DNA from: Enterococcaceae bacterium OF42-14pH9A
GTDB lineage: Bacteria > Bacillota > Bacilli > Lactobacillales > Enterococcaceae
NCBI GenBank assembly: GCA_027692465.1
Contig: JAQEYU010000001.1
Location: forward strand, 877,338-941,337
Length of the DNA: 64,000 bases
Direction of reading: 5' to 3'
Shown: positions 22,429 through 31,461 of the stretch, in pieces
Layout of the letters: each line of letters starts with the position of its first letter
Position numbering within the stretch: the first letter of the stretch is position 1
Translations under genes and position numbers: made by a program
The notes under the pieces: model-generated
What the model was told of the DNA's origin: nothing
What the model saw: the letters and a program-made list of their open reading frames with translations, nothing else
Database searches by the model: none

Positions 22429-22591
22429 TAAAGGTGTCTGAAAATACCAACGACGGATTGTTTGTTCCTTTTTAGGGCAATCTGTGTCTTTCTGCCCGCT
22501 TCTGTTCCACATAAGCTGTGCGTTACACGTGAAGTTCGACAAAAGGTCCGCAAAAAGCCGAATTTCGTCGGGATTTTTTGGATACACCCTA
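22429..22591 (-). repeat. MITE-like repeat, copy D (reverse)
   Basis: Ends TAAAGGTGTCTGAAAA and TTTTTTGGATACACCCTA are inverted repeats; the interior has ACATAAGCTGTGCGTTA and GGTCCGCAAAAAGCCG. About 163 bp, ending 34 bp before the MFS start. Confidence 0.75.
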
Positions 22592-22625
22592 AAAAAAGAA
22601 AAATGGAAAGTACAAGGGTAAACAA

Positions 22626-23846
22626 GTGAATAAAAATTATCAATCGACGATCTATGCCTGTTTTACCGGCTATATCGTCCAAGCGGTCATCGTCAATTTT
22701 GCACCATTGCTGTTTTTGACGTTTCAAGAGCAGTATCAGATCCCTCTGAGTCGGATCACGCTTTTGGTCACCTTCAATTTTCTGTTGCAGCTGCTGGTGG
22801 ATTTCGCGGCGATCTTTTTTGTCGACAAGATCGGTTACCGTATCAGCATCATCGCCGCCCATCTGTTTTCGGCAGTGGGACTGGCGGGGTTGGCGCTGTT
22901 TCCGGGGTGGTTCGCCGATCCCTTTTACGGTCTGCTGCTGGCGGTCTTGATTTATGCGATCGGCGGTGGTTTGCTGGAGGTCTTGGTGAGTCCCATCGTG
23001 GAAGCTTGTCCCACTGACAATAAGGAAAAAGCCATGAGTCTGCTGCATTCCTTTTATTGCTGGGGTTACGTAGGAGTGGTTCTGGTCTCGACTCTGTTTT
23101 TTGCAGTATTCGGAATCGGTAACTGGCCAATCCTGGCGTTGTTGTGGGCAGTGATTCCATTGGTGAATGCCTTCGTCTTTACCAAAGTGCCCATCAATTC
23201 ACTGATTGCTGAAGGCGAGGAAGGGCTGCCGATCAGAAAACTTTTGTCACTGAAAAGCTTCTGGCTGTTTTTGGCCATGATGGTCTGTGCCGGCGCCAGC
23301 GAACAAAGTGTCGGTCAATGGGCATCAACATTTGCCGAAGAAGGCCTCGGAGTTGCTAAGACGGTCGGCGATCTGGCCGGACCGATGTTTTTTGCCTTGA
23401 TGATGGGATTAGCGCGGGTCTTTTACGGGAAGTACGGAGAGCGTATCGATCTGCGCCGGTTCATGATGTTGTCGGCTCTGTTGGCGGTCGGTTCGTATCT
23501 GTTGATCGGCTTGACCGGTATTCCGGCTCTGGGGCTGATCGGCTGCGGATTGAGCGGACTGGCTGTCGGGATTATGTGGCCGGGAACCTTCAGTCTGGCT
23601 ACCGGTGTCATCAAAAACGGCGGCACCGCTATGTTCGCCTATATGGCTTTGGCAGGAGATCTGGGCTGCTCATTGGGACCGACTGTGGTGGGCTTTATGT
23701 CCGCCCGTTTTGATGACCAGCTGCGTCTGGGAATCCTGGGAGCAATCGGCTTTCCGTTGGGACTGGTATTGGGAATCCGTCTGCTGAAGACGATGTTTTT
23801 GCGGCGGCAGCAGGCACCGATTGTCAAAACTTCTGAAAAAGGTTAG
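22626..23846 (+). CDS. MFS transporter
   Basis: 406 aa with about twelve helices, a FucP-like/fucose-type major facilitator. The N-half has NFAPLLFLTFQEQYQIPLSR and DKIGYRISI (a variant of the A-motif); the loop between halves is short. The GTG start is preceded by CAAGGG, a weak site; no ATG alternative is in frame. A repeat copy ends 34 bp upstream, so its promoter is either inside the repeat or beyond it. Substrate unknown; sugar-like compounds are common for the group. Confidence 0.82.
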   Translation: MNKNYQSTIYACFTGYIVQAVIVNFAPLLFLTFQEQYQIPLSRITLLVTFNFLLQLLVDFAAIFFVDKIGYRISIIAAHLFSAVGLAGLALFPGWFADPFYGLLLAVLIYAIGGGLLEVLVSPIVEACPTDNKEKAMSLLHSFYCWGYVGVVLVSTLFFAVFGIGNWPILALLWAVIPLVNAFVFTKVPINSLIAEGEEGLPIRKLLSLKSFWLFLAMMVCAGASEQSVGQWASTFAEEGLGVAKTVGDLAGPMFFALMMGLARVFYGKYGERIDLRRFMMLSALLAVGSYLLIGLTGIPALGLIGCGLSGLAVGIMWPGTFSLATGVIKNGGTAMFAYMALAGDLGCSLGPTVVGFMSARFDDQLRLGILGAIGFPLGLVLGIRLLKTMFLRRQQAPIVKTSEKG

Positions 23847-23929
23847 TGATCGGTCGGAAACGGTATATTTAATGAAAGCCTGTCGAACAGGAAAAAATCG
23901 CTGGCGACAGCATGAAATGAGGAATTTAT

Positions 23930-24475
23930 ATGCGTATTGAGCGACATACTCAGGCAAAATCCGCCTGGTTTACCTGGAAAGATTTAATCTGGATTGTGGC
24001 TTTGATCTTGATGGTCGTAGGGCTGCGTCACTTTATTTTCACGCCGGTGGAAGTCCACGGGGCTTCGATGGATCCCAATCTGCAGGACTCTGAGCGCTTA
24101 ATCGGTTTGAAGGTGGGGGATACCAAACGCTTCGACGTGGTGAGCTTCCATGCTCCGGATGCTGATAAAGAATACATCAAGCGGATCATTGCGTTCGGCG
24201 GCGAAACGGTGGAATACAAGAGCGATCAGCTGTATATCGACGGCAAAGAATACAAGGAGCCCTATTTGGACGAATACAAACAACAAATGGCAGCAGGTGA
24301 GCTGTTCACCGCTGATTTCAGTTTTACCGTCTCGGCCGATCAGCTTTTCGTCTTGGGAGATAACCGACCGGTCTCAAAGGACAGCCGCGTTTTCGGTGCC
24401 ATCAAGAAAAGCAGCATCACCTCCAATGCCAAGTTCATCTTCTGGCCTTTGAATAAGTTTGGGACAGTGAATTAA
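23930..24475 (+). CDS. lepB: Signal peptidase I
   Basis: 181 aa, Gram-positive SipS-like size. One N-terminal membrane anchor (about 17-37), catalytic Ser46 in HGASMDPN, catalytic Lys84 in EYIKRIIAFGG, and the box E motif LGDNRPVSKDSRVFG. Cleaves Sec/Tat signal peptides at the outer membrane face. ATG preceded by TGAGGAA. Single gene with its own terminator; other paralogues may exist outside the window. Confidence 0.94.
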   Translation: MRIERHTQAKSAWFTWKDLIWIVALILMVVGLRHFIFTPVEVHGASMDPNLQDSERLIGLKVGDTKRFDVVSFHAPDADKEYIKRIIAFGGETVEYKSDQLYIDGKEYKEPYLDEYKQQMAAGELFTADFSFTVSADQLFVLGDNRPVSKDSRVFGAIKKSSITSNAKFIFWPLNKFGTVN

Positions 24476-24524
24476 GGCGGATCTGTTGGGGGAATTTTAC
24501 AGCAATAGGAAAAGAGTTGTATTT

Positions 24525-24571
24525 AAAAAAACAGCGTCAAAGTCAAGCTTATCCGACTTTGACGCTGTTTT
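24525..24571 (+). terminator. Terminator of lepB
   Basis: ACAGCGTCAAAGTC / GACTTTGACGCTGT perfect stem, with A-run before and T-run after; can serve both strands. Confidence 0.9.
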
Positions 24572-24594
24572 GTGTATGGCTGTAAATTTGCTCT

Positions 24595-24912
24595 CTATTC
24601 GAGCTGCTGACTGTCCTTCTGCAATAACCAGTCGACGATATAGATGACTGGGATTCCATCAATCTGCTGTGTTTGAGTATAGCGTCCGGTGATCAATTCT
24701 TGCGGTAATTGTCTTTGATATTCAGCAGATTATCTGTTTCATGGGGATTGTCGGGGAAATCGTAGGCAACCTGGAAATAGGTCGTTTCATCAATCTTGCG
24801 AGCGATAAAATCAATTTCTTTGTTGCCAATCCTGCCGATGTCTACCGTATAGCCGCGACGAAGAAGATCCAAGTCGACGATATTTTCTAAAGGTTTGCTG
24901 TAATTTTATTGG
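24595..24912 (-). pseudogene. C-terminal remnant of an AAA-type ATPase with DUF4143 domain
   Basis: On the minus strand the reading SKPLENIVDLDLLRRGYTVD, followed by IGRIGNKEIDFIARK, is the typical DUF4143 C-terminal region. The frame stops at a TGA near 24705 and resumes in another frame as QELITGRYTQTQQIDGIPVI then IVDWLLQK, so there is one frameshift. The N-terminal ATPase part is missing and the remnant abuts repeat copy E. Such ATP-binding proteins are common, poorly characterised and often lost. Confidence 0.75.
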
Positions 24913-25058
24913 CATTGGGCATGTCTGAAAACACCAACGGCAGCTACTTTGGTCCTTTTCACCGCAAGCTGCGTCGCAAATGCACAACTTTAGCGTCACA
25001 TAGGCTTTTTGATTCCGGCAAAAAATTCGAACTTTACCGGAGGGTTCAGAGATACCTT
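24913..25058 (-). repeat. MITE-like repeat, copy E (reverse)
   Basis: Starts GGCATGTCTGAAAACACC, continues GGCAGCTACTTTGGTCCTTT and CACCGCAAGCTGCGTCGCAA, ends AGGGTTCAGAGATACCT. It truncates the DUF4143 remnant. Confidence 0.65.
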
Positions 25059-25160
25059 TGGGGTAGCAAAAAAAGATGTCACACAGAAAAGTTGAAGCAG
25101 ACTTCATTCGTGGAGAGGGTGACAGTCTTCATATCCACTCTTTGACCAGCTTCTATCACT

Positions 25161-25199
25161 CAAAAACCGCTCCTCAATCTTAAAATCGAGGGGCGGTTT
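25161..25199 (-). terminator. Terminator of proBA
   Basis: AAACCGCCCCTC and GAGGAGCGGTTT arms (one mismatch) and TTTTTG on the minus strand, 14 bp after the proA stop. Confidence 0.85.
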
Positions 25200-25213
25200 C
25201 ATCGTTCAGCCAG

Positions 25214-26458
25214 TTATTCTCGAATCTGGCCGTCGCCGTAAATAATGTATTTCGAGGAGGTCAGCTCTTCCAGGCCCATGGGTCCGCGGGCGTGGAGCTT
25301 TTGAGTAGAAATGCCGATCTCTGCGCCAAAGCCGAAGACGAAGCCGTCGGTAAAGCGGGTTGAAGCATTGACGTAGACGGCCGCCGCATCGACTTCTGCC
25401 AGAAATTTCTGGGAAGCAAAGTAATTATCAGTGACGATGGCTTCCGAGTGCTTGGTGTTGTAGCGGTTGATATGGGCGATGGCTTCGTCGATATCTGCGA
25501 CAACTTTGACAGCCATAATGTAATCGAGAAACTCAGTGGACCAGTCTTCTTCGACAGCGGGAATCGCACCCTCCAGATAAGGCAGTGATTTTTCATCCGC
25601 TCGCAGCTGGACTTGGTGTTCCGCTAATTTGGCAGCGACGGCCGGCAGGAAGTCGGCTGCTACGTCTTGGTGGATCAGCAATGTTTCGGCCGCATTGCAG
25701 ACAGACGGCCGCTGGGTTTTGGCATTGTCGACGATTTTGACGGCCATTTCCAGCTGGGCATCTTTATCGACATAAATATGGTTGTTGCCGGTACCGGTTT
25801 CGATGACGGGAACGGTCGCCGTTTCCTTCACACGACGGATCAGCCCGGCTCCGCCCCGCGGAATCAGGACATCGAGAAATTCGGTGAGACGCATCATCTG
25901 GTTGGCAACCTCATGACTGGTATCTTCCACGAACTGGACCGCATTCGGGGTGAAATCATTGTCCGAGAGAGCTTTCTGGAGGACTTCCACCAGAATCAGA
26001 TTGGAGTTGAAGGCTTCTTTGCCGCCCCGCAAGATCACTGCATTCCCGGTTTTGAAGCAGAGACTGGCTGCGTCGGTGGTGACATTTGGTCGCGATTCAT
26101 AAATGATGCCGATGACGCCCAGCGGAACTTTTTGCCGGCCAATCATCAGGCCGTCGGTATTTTTCCACATTTTTTCAACTTCGCCGATCGGATCCGGCAG
26201 TTGAACGACTTCGCGAATGCCGTTTGCCATATCGGTGATCCGGGCAGCAGTCAGCCGCAAGCGGTCCTGCATCGTTTCGGAAATACCATTGTCTTTGGCT
26301 TTGTTCAGGTCTTTTTTGTTGGCAGCTAAAATCTGATCTGTGGCAGCTTCCAGTGCATCAGCCATCTGCAGCAGCAGGTGGTTCTTTTTTTGTGTATCCG
26401 CCAGTGCCAGTTGGCGGGCAGCAGTTTGGGCTTGTTGTCCCAGTTGATTCAAATCCAT
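25214..26458 (-). CDS. proA: Gamma-glutamyl phosphate reductase
   Basis: 414 aa, aldehyde-dehydrogenase fold; reduces gamma-glutamyl phosphate with NADPH to glutamate semialdehyde in proline synthesis. Motifs: [33 protein letters not shown], active-site region [14 protein letters not shown] with the catalytic Cys, and [19 protein letters not shown]. The ATG at 26458 lies 10 bp after AAAGG; a GTG at 26467 overlapping the proB TGA is possible but too close to that site. Cotranscribed with proB. Confidence 0.93.
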   Translation of the reverse strand: MDLNQLGQQAQTAARQLALADTQKKNHLLLQMADALEAATDQILAANKKDLNKAKDNGISETMQDRLRLTAARITDMANGIREVVQLPDPIGEVEKMWKNTDGLMIGRQKVPLGVIGIIYESRPNVTTDAASLCFKTGNAVILRGGKEAFNSNLILVEVLQKALSDNDFTPNAVQFVEDTSHEVANQMMRLTEFLDVLIPRGGAGLIRRVKETATVPVIETGTGNNHIYVDKDAQLEMAVKIVDNAKTQRPSVCNAAETLLIHQDVAADFLPAVAAKLAEHQVQLRADEKSLPYLEGAIPAVEEDWSTEFLDYIMAVKVVADIDEAIAHINRYNTKHSEAIVTDNYFASQKFLAEVDAAAVYVNASTRFTDGFVFGFGAEIGISTQKLHARGPMGLEELTSSKYIIYGDGQIRE

Positions 26459-26463
26459 CGTTT

Positions 26464-27279
26464 TCACGCCTTTCTTGAATGGTCAGTGCAAAATAAAGTG
26501 CCGATCTCCGCACCGCTCAGTATCTCAAAAATCACCTGTGGCTTTTGCCCGTTCGCCAGGACCATGGCACTGTCGGCTTCCAGAATCCGTTGGGCAGCCT
26601 TCAGCTTGCTGACCATGCCGCCAGTCCCGAAACGGCTGCCTTTGTCGCCGGCTCGTTCCATCGTTTCCTCGGTAATTTCATGGATGGTGGAGTAGAGGAT
26701 CGCTTGCTGGTCGACGGCCGGATTGGCAGAATAAAAGCCGTCGATATCCGAAAGCATGATCAAAAGATCGGCTGCAGTGATCTGGGCGACGATGGCCGAC
26801 AGCTGGTCGTTGTCGCCAAATTTAGTCTGGTGATCCAATTCTTCCACCGCTACCGTATCGTTTTCATTGATGATGGGAATAATCTTCATCGCCAACAGCT
26901 GATCCAAGGTATTAATCACATTTTTGCGGCTTGCGGGAAATTCCACGATGTCCCGGGTTAAGAGGACTTGGGCTGTTTGTTGACTATAAGTAAGGAAGCG
27001 CTGATTGTAGATATTCATCAGTTCTGCTTGTCCAACCGCTGCCACCGCCTGTTGCTGGGGAATCGAGGTCGGTCGTGCGTCGAGCCCCAATTTGTTCATT
27101 CCTACGCCGATAGCGCCGGATGAAACCAGAATGACTTCTTTGCCGCGATTGGCCAGGTCTGTCAGTACGAAAGCCAGCTGATCGATTCCCGACAGATTGA
27201 TATTGCCATTGGGATAAATCAGAGAGCTGGTTCCGATTTTGATGACGATCCGTTTGGCATTTTGCAATGATTCCCGCAC
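26464..27279 (-). CDS. proB: Glutamate 5-kinase
   Basis: 271 aa, amino-acid kinase fold without the C-terminal PUA domain, as in many lactic acid bacteria. Phosphorylates glutamate as the first step of proline synthesis. Motifs: [56 protein letters not shown]. The GTG at 27279 is preferred: GGAGGAG lies 8 bp upstream and the protein then begins [16 protein letters not shown] like homologues; in-frame ATG codons farther up read into the SD. It overlaps or adjoins proA. Confidence 0.92.
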   Translation of the reverse strand: MRESLQNAKRIVIKIGTSSLIYPNGNINLSGIDQLAFVLTDLANRGKEVILVSSGAIGVGMNKLGLDARPTSIPQQQAVAAVGQAELMNIYNQRFLTYSQQTAQVLLTRDIVEFPASRKNVINTLDQLLAMKIIPIINENDTVAVEELDHQTKFGDNDQLSAIVAQITAADLLIMLSDIDGFYSANPAVDQQAILYSTIHEITEETMERAGDKGSRFGTGGMVSKLKAAQRILEADSAMVLANGQKPQVIFEILSGAEIGTLFCTDHSRKA

Positions 27280-27394
27280 AACAATCTCCTCCATTTGTTT
27301 ATTTCTTACCATTGTACAGGGTTTCGCCGGGGATTTCATCCGTAAAAGAATAATTGTCAGATAATTTTAAAGAGATTTTCTTGAAAATAATGGA

Positions 27395-27410
27395 TGTTTC
27401 ATGTGAAACA
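27395..27410. promoter_or_regulatory. parS-like site (ParB/Spo0J)
   Basis: TGTTTCATGTGAAACA differs from the bacterial parS consensus TGTTTCACGTGAAACA at one central base. It is intergenic, between the divergent proB and ECF sigma genes. The dut-radA-yacL-gltX cluster nearby is origin-proximal in several Lactobacillales, which fits. Confidence 0.55.
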
Positions 27411-27495
27411 TTGGGAAACATCTATTCATCGGTATAAAACTTCTGAACTCAAAAAGGAAATTTGTTAGCTTACGGGTAGAAAAGTAAGGCCGTGC

Positions 27496-27501
27496 TATAA
27501 T
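27496..27501 (+). promoter_or_regulatory. Extended -10 element upstream of the ECF gene
   Basis: TGCTATAAT with hexamer 27496-27501; no clear -35. It may give basal transcription of the sigma/anti-sigma pair. Confidence 0.4.
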
Positions 27502-27531
27502 CGCAAAAAGTAACGAAAAATTTTGAATGGC

Positions 27532-27562
27532 TGCAACCTTTTGGTGTACTATTGACTCTAAT
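27532..27562 (+). promoter_or_regulatory. Candidate ECF-type autoregulatory promoter
   Basis: TGCAACCTTTT (27532-27542), then after the usual spacing ACTCTAAT. This resembles the TGAAAC...CGTCTAA pattern of SigM/V/W-type ECF promoters, with AC for CG in the -10. It lies about 95 bp upstream of the ECF sigma gene. Confidence 0.5.
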
Positions 27563-27657
27563 AGATGTCTGATACTAGTGAGGACGAAAAATAAGAATAA
27601 AGATGGTGAACCTTTCAGAGGGATTGCCATTTGACTTAATAAGAAAGGGGCGAGGGG

Positions 27658-28185
27658 ATGAAGGATTTGGCATTTTACGTAAGGAAAGCTCAAAAAGGCG
27701 ATCCGGAAGCCTTTGTCAAAATCATGCAGGAGTATGAGACGGTGCTGTTTAATCTGGCACGCCGCTTTTTGCGGGAAGAAGAGGATATTAAGGATGTCTT
27801 GCAAGAAACCACTATCTCTGCATATGAAAATATTCGCAAGTTGAAGCAGCCGGAATATTTTCATACGTGGCTGACCCGCATATTGATTAACAAGTGTAAA
27901 CGGTTTTTAAATAAAGAAGTTTTCTTTGAAGAACTGACGGAACAGACACCACGGCTGTCAAGCGAACACCCGGAGGAACAGGTGGAAATATCGGAGCTTC
28001 TCAGTAATTTAGCGCCCCATTATCGAGTCCCGCTAACACTCTATTATTATGGCGGCTATTCCATAAAAGAAATCAGCCAGTTGTTGGAAGAACCGGTGGG
28101 CACCATCAAAGCACGTCTGTCTCGAGGAAAAAGGAAATTGCGCAACAACTGTAGCGATGAAGGAGGACTTTACCATCATGGATGA
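27658..28185 (+). CDS. ECF RNA polymerase sigma factor
   Basis: 175 aa with sigma region 2 (about 20-85: FLREEEDIKDVLQETTISAY, FHTWLTRILINKCKRF) and region 4 (about 110-165: YRVPLTLYYYGGYSIKEISQ, VGTIKARLSRGKRKL). Size and sequence match SigV/SigM-like ECF factors controlling envelope stress responses. ATG follows AGGGGCGAGGGG. The downstream membrane protein overlaps its end and is the likely anti-sigma factor. An ECF-like promoter upstream suggests autoregulation. Confidence 0.88.
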   Translation: MKDLAFYVRKAQKGDPEAFVKIMQEYETVLFNLARRFLREEEDIKDVLQETTISAYENIRKLKQPEYFHTWLTRILINKCKRFLNKEVFFEELTEQTPRLSSEHPEEQVEISELLSNLAPHYRVPLTLYYYGGYSIKEISQLLEEPVGTIKARLSRGKRKLRNNCSDEGGLYHHG

Positions 28186-29200
28186 TAAATTTCAAGATGA
28201 AATGGGCACACAAAAATTGCCTGAATATGCAAGAACCGCATTCGATTCAGCGTATACACAGATTCGGAAAGCACCCGGAAAAAAAGCTTCGGTATTTCGG
28301 TTCCGGCGTCCGCTATTGGTACTGGCAGCAGGCACCTTATTGGCTGTTTTGTGGCAGACTCCGGTGACGGATGCTGTCAAAAACATGCTGGGCTTCGGCG
28401 AATTTGCTTCTCAACAGGTCATGAAATCCAACTTTGTTCAGCAACCTGACAGTGCCTACGCCGAAGACCAGAAAATTCGAATTTCCGTCAAGCAGATTTA
28501 TAGTGATGAGAACGGCTTAGGTTTGGAAATTTATATTCAGACGGAAGATGGGGCTGTAGCCGAAAAAATCAAGGGAATTGAATACCGTTTGCAAAACGGC
28601 GACGGCACTTACTTGTTGGAGAATATTTCCGATGATAAACCGTTGCATGGCGATAACCACCTGTTTGCTTCTGGCAGCAAGGAGCTCTCGAAGGCGGAGG
28701 CAGGTTCTGTGACTATCAAGGAAATTTGGATTCCGGGAGCCGGTCAGAAGACTCCCTCGTTGACTGATTTGAAGCTCACCGTTGAATCATTATTCATTGA
28801 AAATGGTAGTGCGCCATTTCAACGAATTGAAGGCAATTGGCAGATTGCTGTACCTATGAAGGATGTGGCAAAATTCGCACCCATCCGCTATCAAGCTGCT
28901 GCAGCTCAGAAAGATTTACGACTGGAGAATGCCGTGGCAACACCGACCGGAATGCGGGTAGCTTTTTCTTATCAGGCAGGGACAGATTCCGCTAAAAAGC
29001 ATCAGGAAGAGGTCTTCAGTCCGGTGTTACGAGATTCAGCTGGCGAAACTTATGAATCGGGCTACAGTAGCAAAGAAAAAGATGGGCGCATCTATATTGA
29101 GACCATCTTTTCCTACACAGGATATGATGCCAAGAAACCATTGACATTAGAATTGCGCAGTTTTGATCCGGTACAGTTAGTTCCAGAGAATAAAAAATAG
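28178..29200 (+). CDS. DUF4179 membrane protein, probable anti-sigma factor
   Basis: 340 aa from ATG 28178 (AAGGAGG 11 bp upstream, inside the sigma gene); a start at 28157 lacks its own site. A short cytosolic N-terminus (about 1-42) probably binds the sigma factor; one membrane helix (about 43-60, RRPLLVLAAGTLLAVLW); the rest is extracytoplasmic, starting with the DUF4179 domain. Overlaps the sigma gene by 8 bp, the standard arrangement of sigma/anti-sigma pairs. The signal sensed is unknown; SigV-type systems respond to lysozyme, which is only an analogy here. Confidence 0.82.
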   Translation: MDDKFQDEMGTQKLPEYARTAFDSAYTQIRKAPGKKASVFRFRRPLLVLAAGTLLAVLWQTPVTDAVKNMLGFGEFASQQVMKSNFVQQPDSAYAEDQKIRISVKQIYSDENGLGLEIYIQTEDGAVAEKIKGIEYRLQNGDGTYLLENISDDKPLHGDNHLFASGSKELSKAEAGSVTIKEIWIPGAGQKTPSLTDLKLTVESLFIENGSAPFQRIEGNWQIAVPMKDVAKFAPIRYQAAAAQKDLRLENAVATPTGMRVAFSYQAGTDSAKKHQEEVFSPVLRDSAGETYESGYSSKEKDGRIYIETIFSYTGYDAKKPLTLELRSFDPVQLVPENKK

Positions 29201-29238
29201 TCACCGGCATTTGCTGCAAAACTGAATAAGATGTGAAG

Positions 29239-29271
29239 ATAGCCCCGCCGCTTATTGGCAGGGCTATTTTT
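29239..29271 (+). terminator. Terminator of the ECF operon
   Basis: ATAGCCC-GCC and GGC-GGGCTAT arms followed by TTTTT. Confidence 0.9.
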
Positions 29272-29424
29272 CTTCAAAGAAGTGTTTCGCAAAACAAAGG
29301 CAGTGAAAGAACAACAGGACAAGTCAAGTTATGAATTTTTCCCGATTTCTTCATGAAATACGCCGTCTGCTTTGCGACATATGCTAAAATAAGCTGATAA
29401 TGCACGAAGGAAGGGAACTCAGAC

Positions 29425-29949
29425 ATGAGAAACAGGGGATTTGAGGTCGTTACGGCCTATCAAGATAAAGAGATCAATCTGCCGATCCGAGCGACGCAAC
29501 AGGCAGCCGGTTACGACTTTGAAGCTGCGGCCGATGTGCTGGTACCCAGCATCTGGAAATCAGGGATTATGGACGCAGTGAAGGCGCTGATGAGTGCTGA
29601 TGCCGTGGCAGAAGTTCAAAAGAAGGTCAAACCGGTCCTGGTGCCGACCGGTGTGAAGGCCTATATGGGGGATGACGAATTTTTGCAGCTGTGCAATCGT
29701 TCCAGTAATTCCCACAAGCGCTTTTTGATTTTGGCAAACGGAGTCGGTGTCATCGACAGTGATTATTACGGCAATCCGGACAATGAAGGGCATATTATGT
29801 TCCAGTTCATCAATTTTGGTCCCTTTGACGTATCTATCAAAAAAGGGGAACGCATCGGGCAAGGGATCTTTCTGCCTTTCTTGAAGGCCGATCAAGATGC
29901 CGCTGCCGGAGAACGCACCGGCGGTTTCGGGTCGACGGGACAGCAGTGA
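29425..29949 (+). CDS. dut: dUTP diphosphatase (dUTPase)
   Basis: 174 aa, trimeric dUTPase with an insert seen in Lactobacillales. Hydrolyses dUTP to dUMP, keeping uracil out of DNA. Motifs: QQAAGYDFEAAAD (motif I), NRSSNSHKRFLILANGVGVI (II/III), GHIMFQFINFG, KGERIGQGIFLPF (IV) and the flexible GERTGGFGSTG tail (V). GAAGGAAGGG precedes the ATG. It precedes radA by 61 bp, the conserved Bacilli order. Confidence 0.93.
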   Translation: MRNRGFEVVTAYQDKEINLPIRATQQAAGYDFEAAADVLVPSIWKSGIMDAVKALMSADAVAEVQKKVKPVLVPTGVKAYMGDDEFLQLCNRSSNSHKRFLILANGVGVIDSDYYGNPDNEGHIMFQFINFGPFDVSIKKGERIGQGIFLPFLKADQDAAAGERTGGFGSTGQQ

Positions 29950-30010
29950 GGTTATTAAAAAAGGTCCCTTCTATGGTAAAATGAAGCATAACGGAGGTGC
30001 CTGAAAGATC

Positions 30011-31381
30011 ATGGCAAAAAAAGCCAAAGTACAATTTGAATGTCAGCATTGCGGGTATATTTCACCGAAGTATCTGGGAAAATGTCCCAACTGCGGCAGC
30101 TGGAATTCGATGGTGGAGGTCATCATCCAGGACACCAGCGATCGTCGTGTCCGAACTTCTTTGACAGGAGAAAAGACGCGACCGACCAAGATTGCTGAAG
30201 TCGTTCCGAAAAAAGAACCCCGTGTCGCTACCAAATTAGCCGAGCTGAATCGGGTGCTGGGAGGCGGTGTGGTTCCCGGATCGTTGGTGCTGATTGGCGG
30301 CGATCCCGGTATCGGCAAGTCGACACTGCTTTTGCAAGTGTCGCAGCAGTTGGCGGATGTCGGCGGCAAGGTCCTTTATGTGTCCGGCGAAGAGAGTGCC
30401 GATCAGATCAAGCTGCGGGCCGAACGTCTGGGCAGCATCGACACGGAATTTTATCTATACGCAGAAACGGATATGCACGAGATAGCCAAGGCTATCGAGG
30501 ATCTGAAGCCGGATTATGTGATCATCGACTCCATCCAGACTATGACTCAACCGGATGTGACCAGTGTCGCGGGATCGGTCAGTCAGGTACGGGAAACCAC
30601 CGCTGAGCTGTTGAAAATCGCCAAGACCAACGGCATCGCTATTTTCATCGTCGGGCACGTGACCAAAGAAGGTGCGATCGCCGGTCCTCGGATGTTGGAG
30701 CACATGGTGGATACCGTGTTGTACTTCGAAGGGGAAAAGCATCACAGTTTCCGGATTCTGCGGGCGGTAAAAAATCGTTTCGGTTCCACCAACGAGATTG
30801 GCATCTTTGAAATGCGGGCAGACGGACTTCATGAAGTTGCCAATCCTTCGCAGGTATTTTTGGAGGAGCGTTTGGCGGGAGCGACCGGTTCGGCGATCGT
30901 GGTAGCAATGGAAGGCAGCCGCCCAATCCTGGTGGAGATTCAGGCTTTGGTGACACCTACCATGTTCGGCAATGCCAAGCGGACGACTACCGGATTGGAC
31001 TTCAACCGGGTTTCACTGATTATGGCGGTCCTGGAAAAAAGAGCCGGCCTGCTGCTGCAAAATCAGGATGCTTATTTGAAAGCTGCCGGTGGTGTCAAGT
31101 TGAATGAACCCGCCATCGATTTGGCGGTCGCGGTGGCGATTGCTTCCAGCTACAAGGAAAAAGGCACGGATCCCACTGAATGCTTTATCGGCGAGATCGG
31201 CCTGACCGGTGAGATCCGCCGCGTCAACAGCATCGAACAGCGGGTCAAAGAAGTCCAGAAACTGGGATTTACCAAGGTCTATCTGCCGAAAAACAATCTC
31301 GGCGGCTGGGAGGCACCGGAAGGAATCGCGATCGTTCCGGTCTCGACGATCGCTGAGACTTTGAAAAAAGTTTTTGGCTGA
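30011..31381 (+). CDS. radA: DNA repair protein RadA (Sms)
   Basis: 456 aa. N-terminal zinc finger [19 protein letters not shown], RecA-like ATPase with Walker [11 protein letters not shown] (about 96-105) and the RadA-specific KNRFG motif ([10 protein letters not shown]), then a Lon-protease-like C-terminal domain without the catalytic dyad. It drives branch migration of recombination intermediates. A weak extended -10 (TATGGTAAAAT near 29970) and GGAGGTGCC precede the ATG. Part of the dut-radA-yacL block. Confidence 0.95.
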   Translation: MAKKAKVQFECQHCGYISPKYLGKCPNCGSWNSMVEVIIQDTSDRRVRTSLTGEKTRPTKIAEVVPKKEPRVATKLAELNRVLGGGVVPGSLVLIGGDPGIGKSTLLLQVSQQLADVGGKVLYVSGEESADQIKLRAERLGSIDTEFYLYAETDMHEIAKAIEDLKPDYVIIDSIQTMTQPDVTSVAGSVSQVRETTAELLKIAKTNGIAIFIVGHVTKEGAIAGPRMLEHMVDTVLYFEGEKHHSFRILRAVKNRFGSTNEIGIFEMRADGLHEVANPSQVFLEERLAGATGSAIVVAMEGSRPILVEIQALVTPTMFGNAKRTTTGLDFNRVSLIMAVLEKRAGLLLQNQDAYLKAAGGVKLNEPAIDLAVAVAIASSYKEKGTDPTECFIGEIGLTGEIRRVNSIEQRVKEVQKLGFTKVYLPKNNLGGWEAPEGIAIVPVSTIAETLKKVFG

Positions 31382-31461
31382 TTTGTTGTAAGGGAGGCGG
31401 ACCGTTTCACAAATGAAGGGTCCGTACCCGACTAATTTGTCAATTTAAGGGAGGAAAAAAC

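Noticed and set aside
22007..22441. Plus-strand ORF of 144 aa between repeat copies F and D
   Set aside because: Starts and ends in repeat sequence, no ribosome binding site, composition unlike a protein.
24909..25145. Plus-strand ORF of 78 aa over repeat copy E
   Set aside because: Mostly translated repeat; no start signals.
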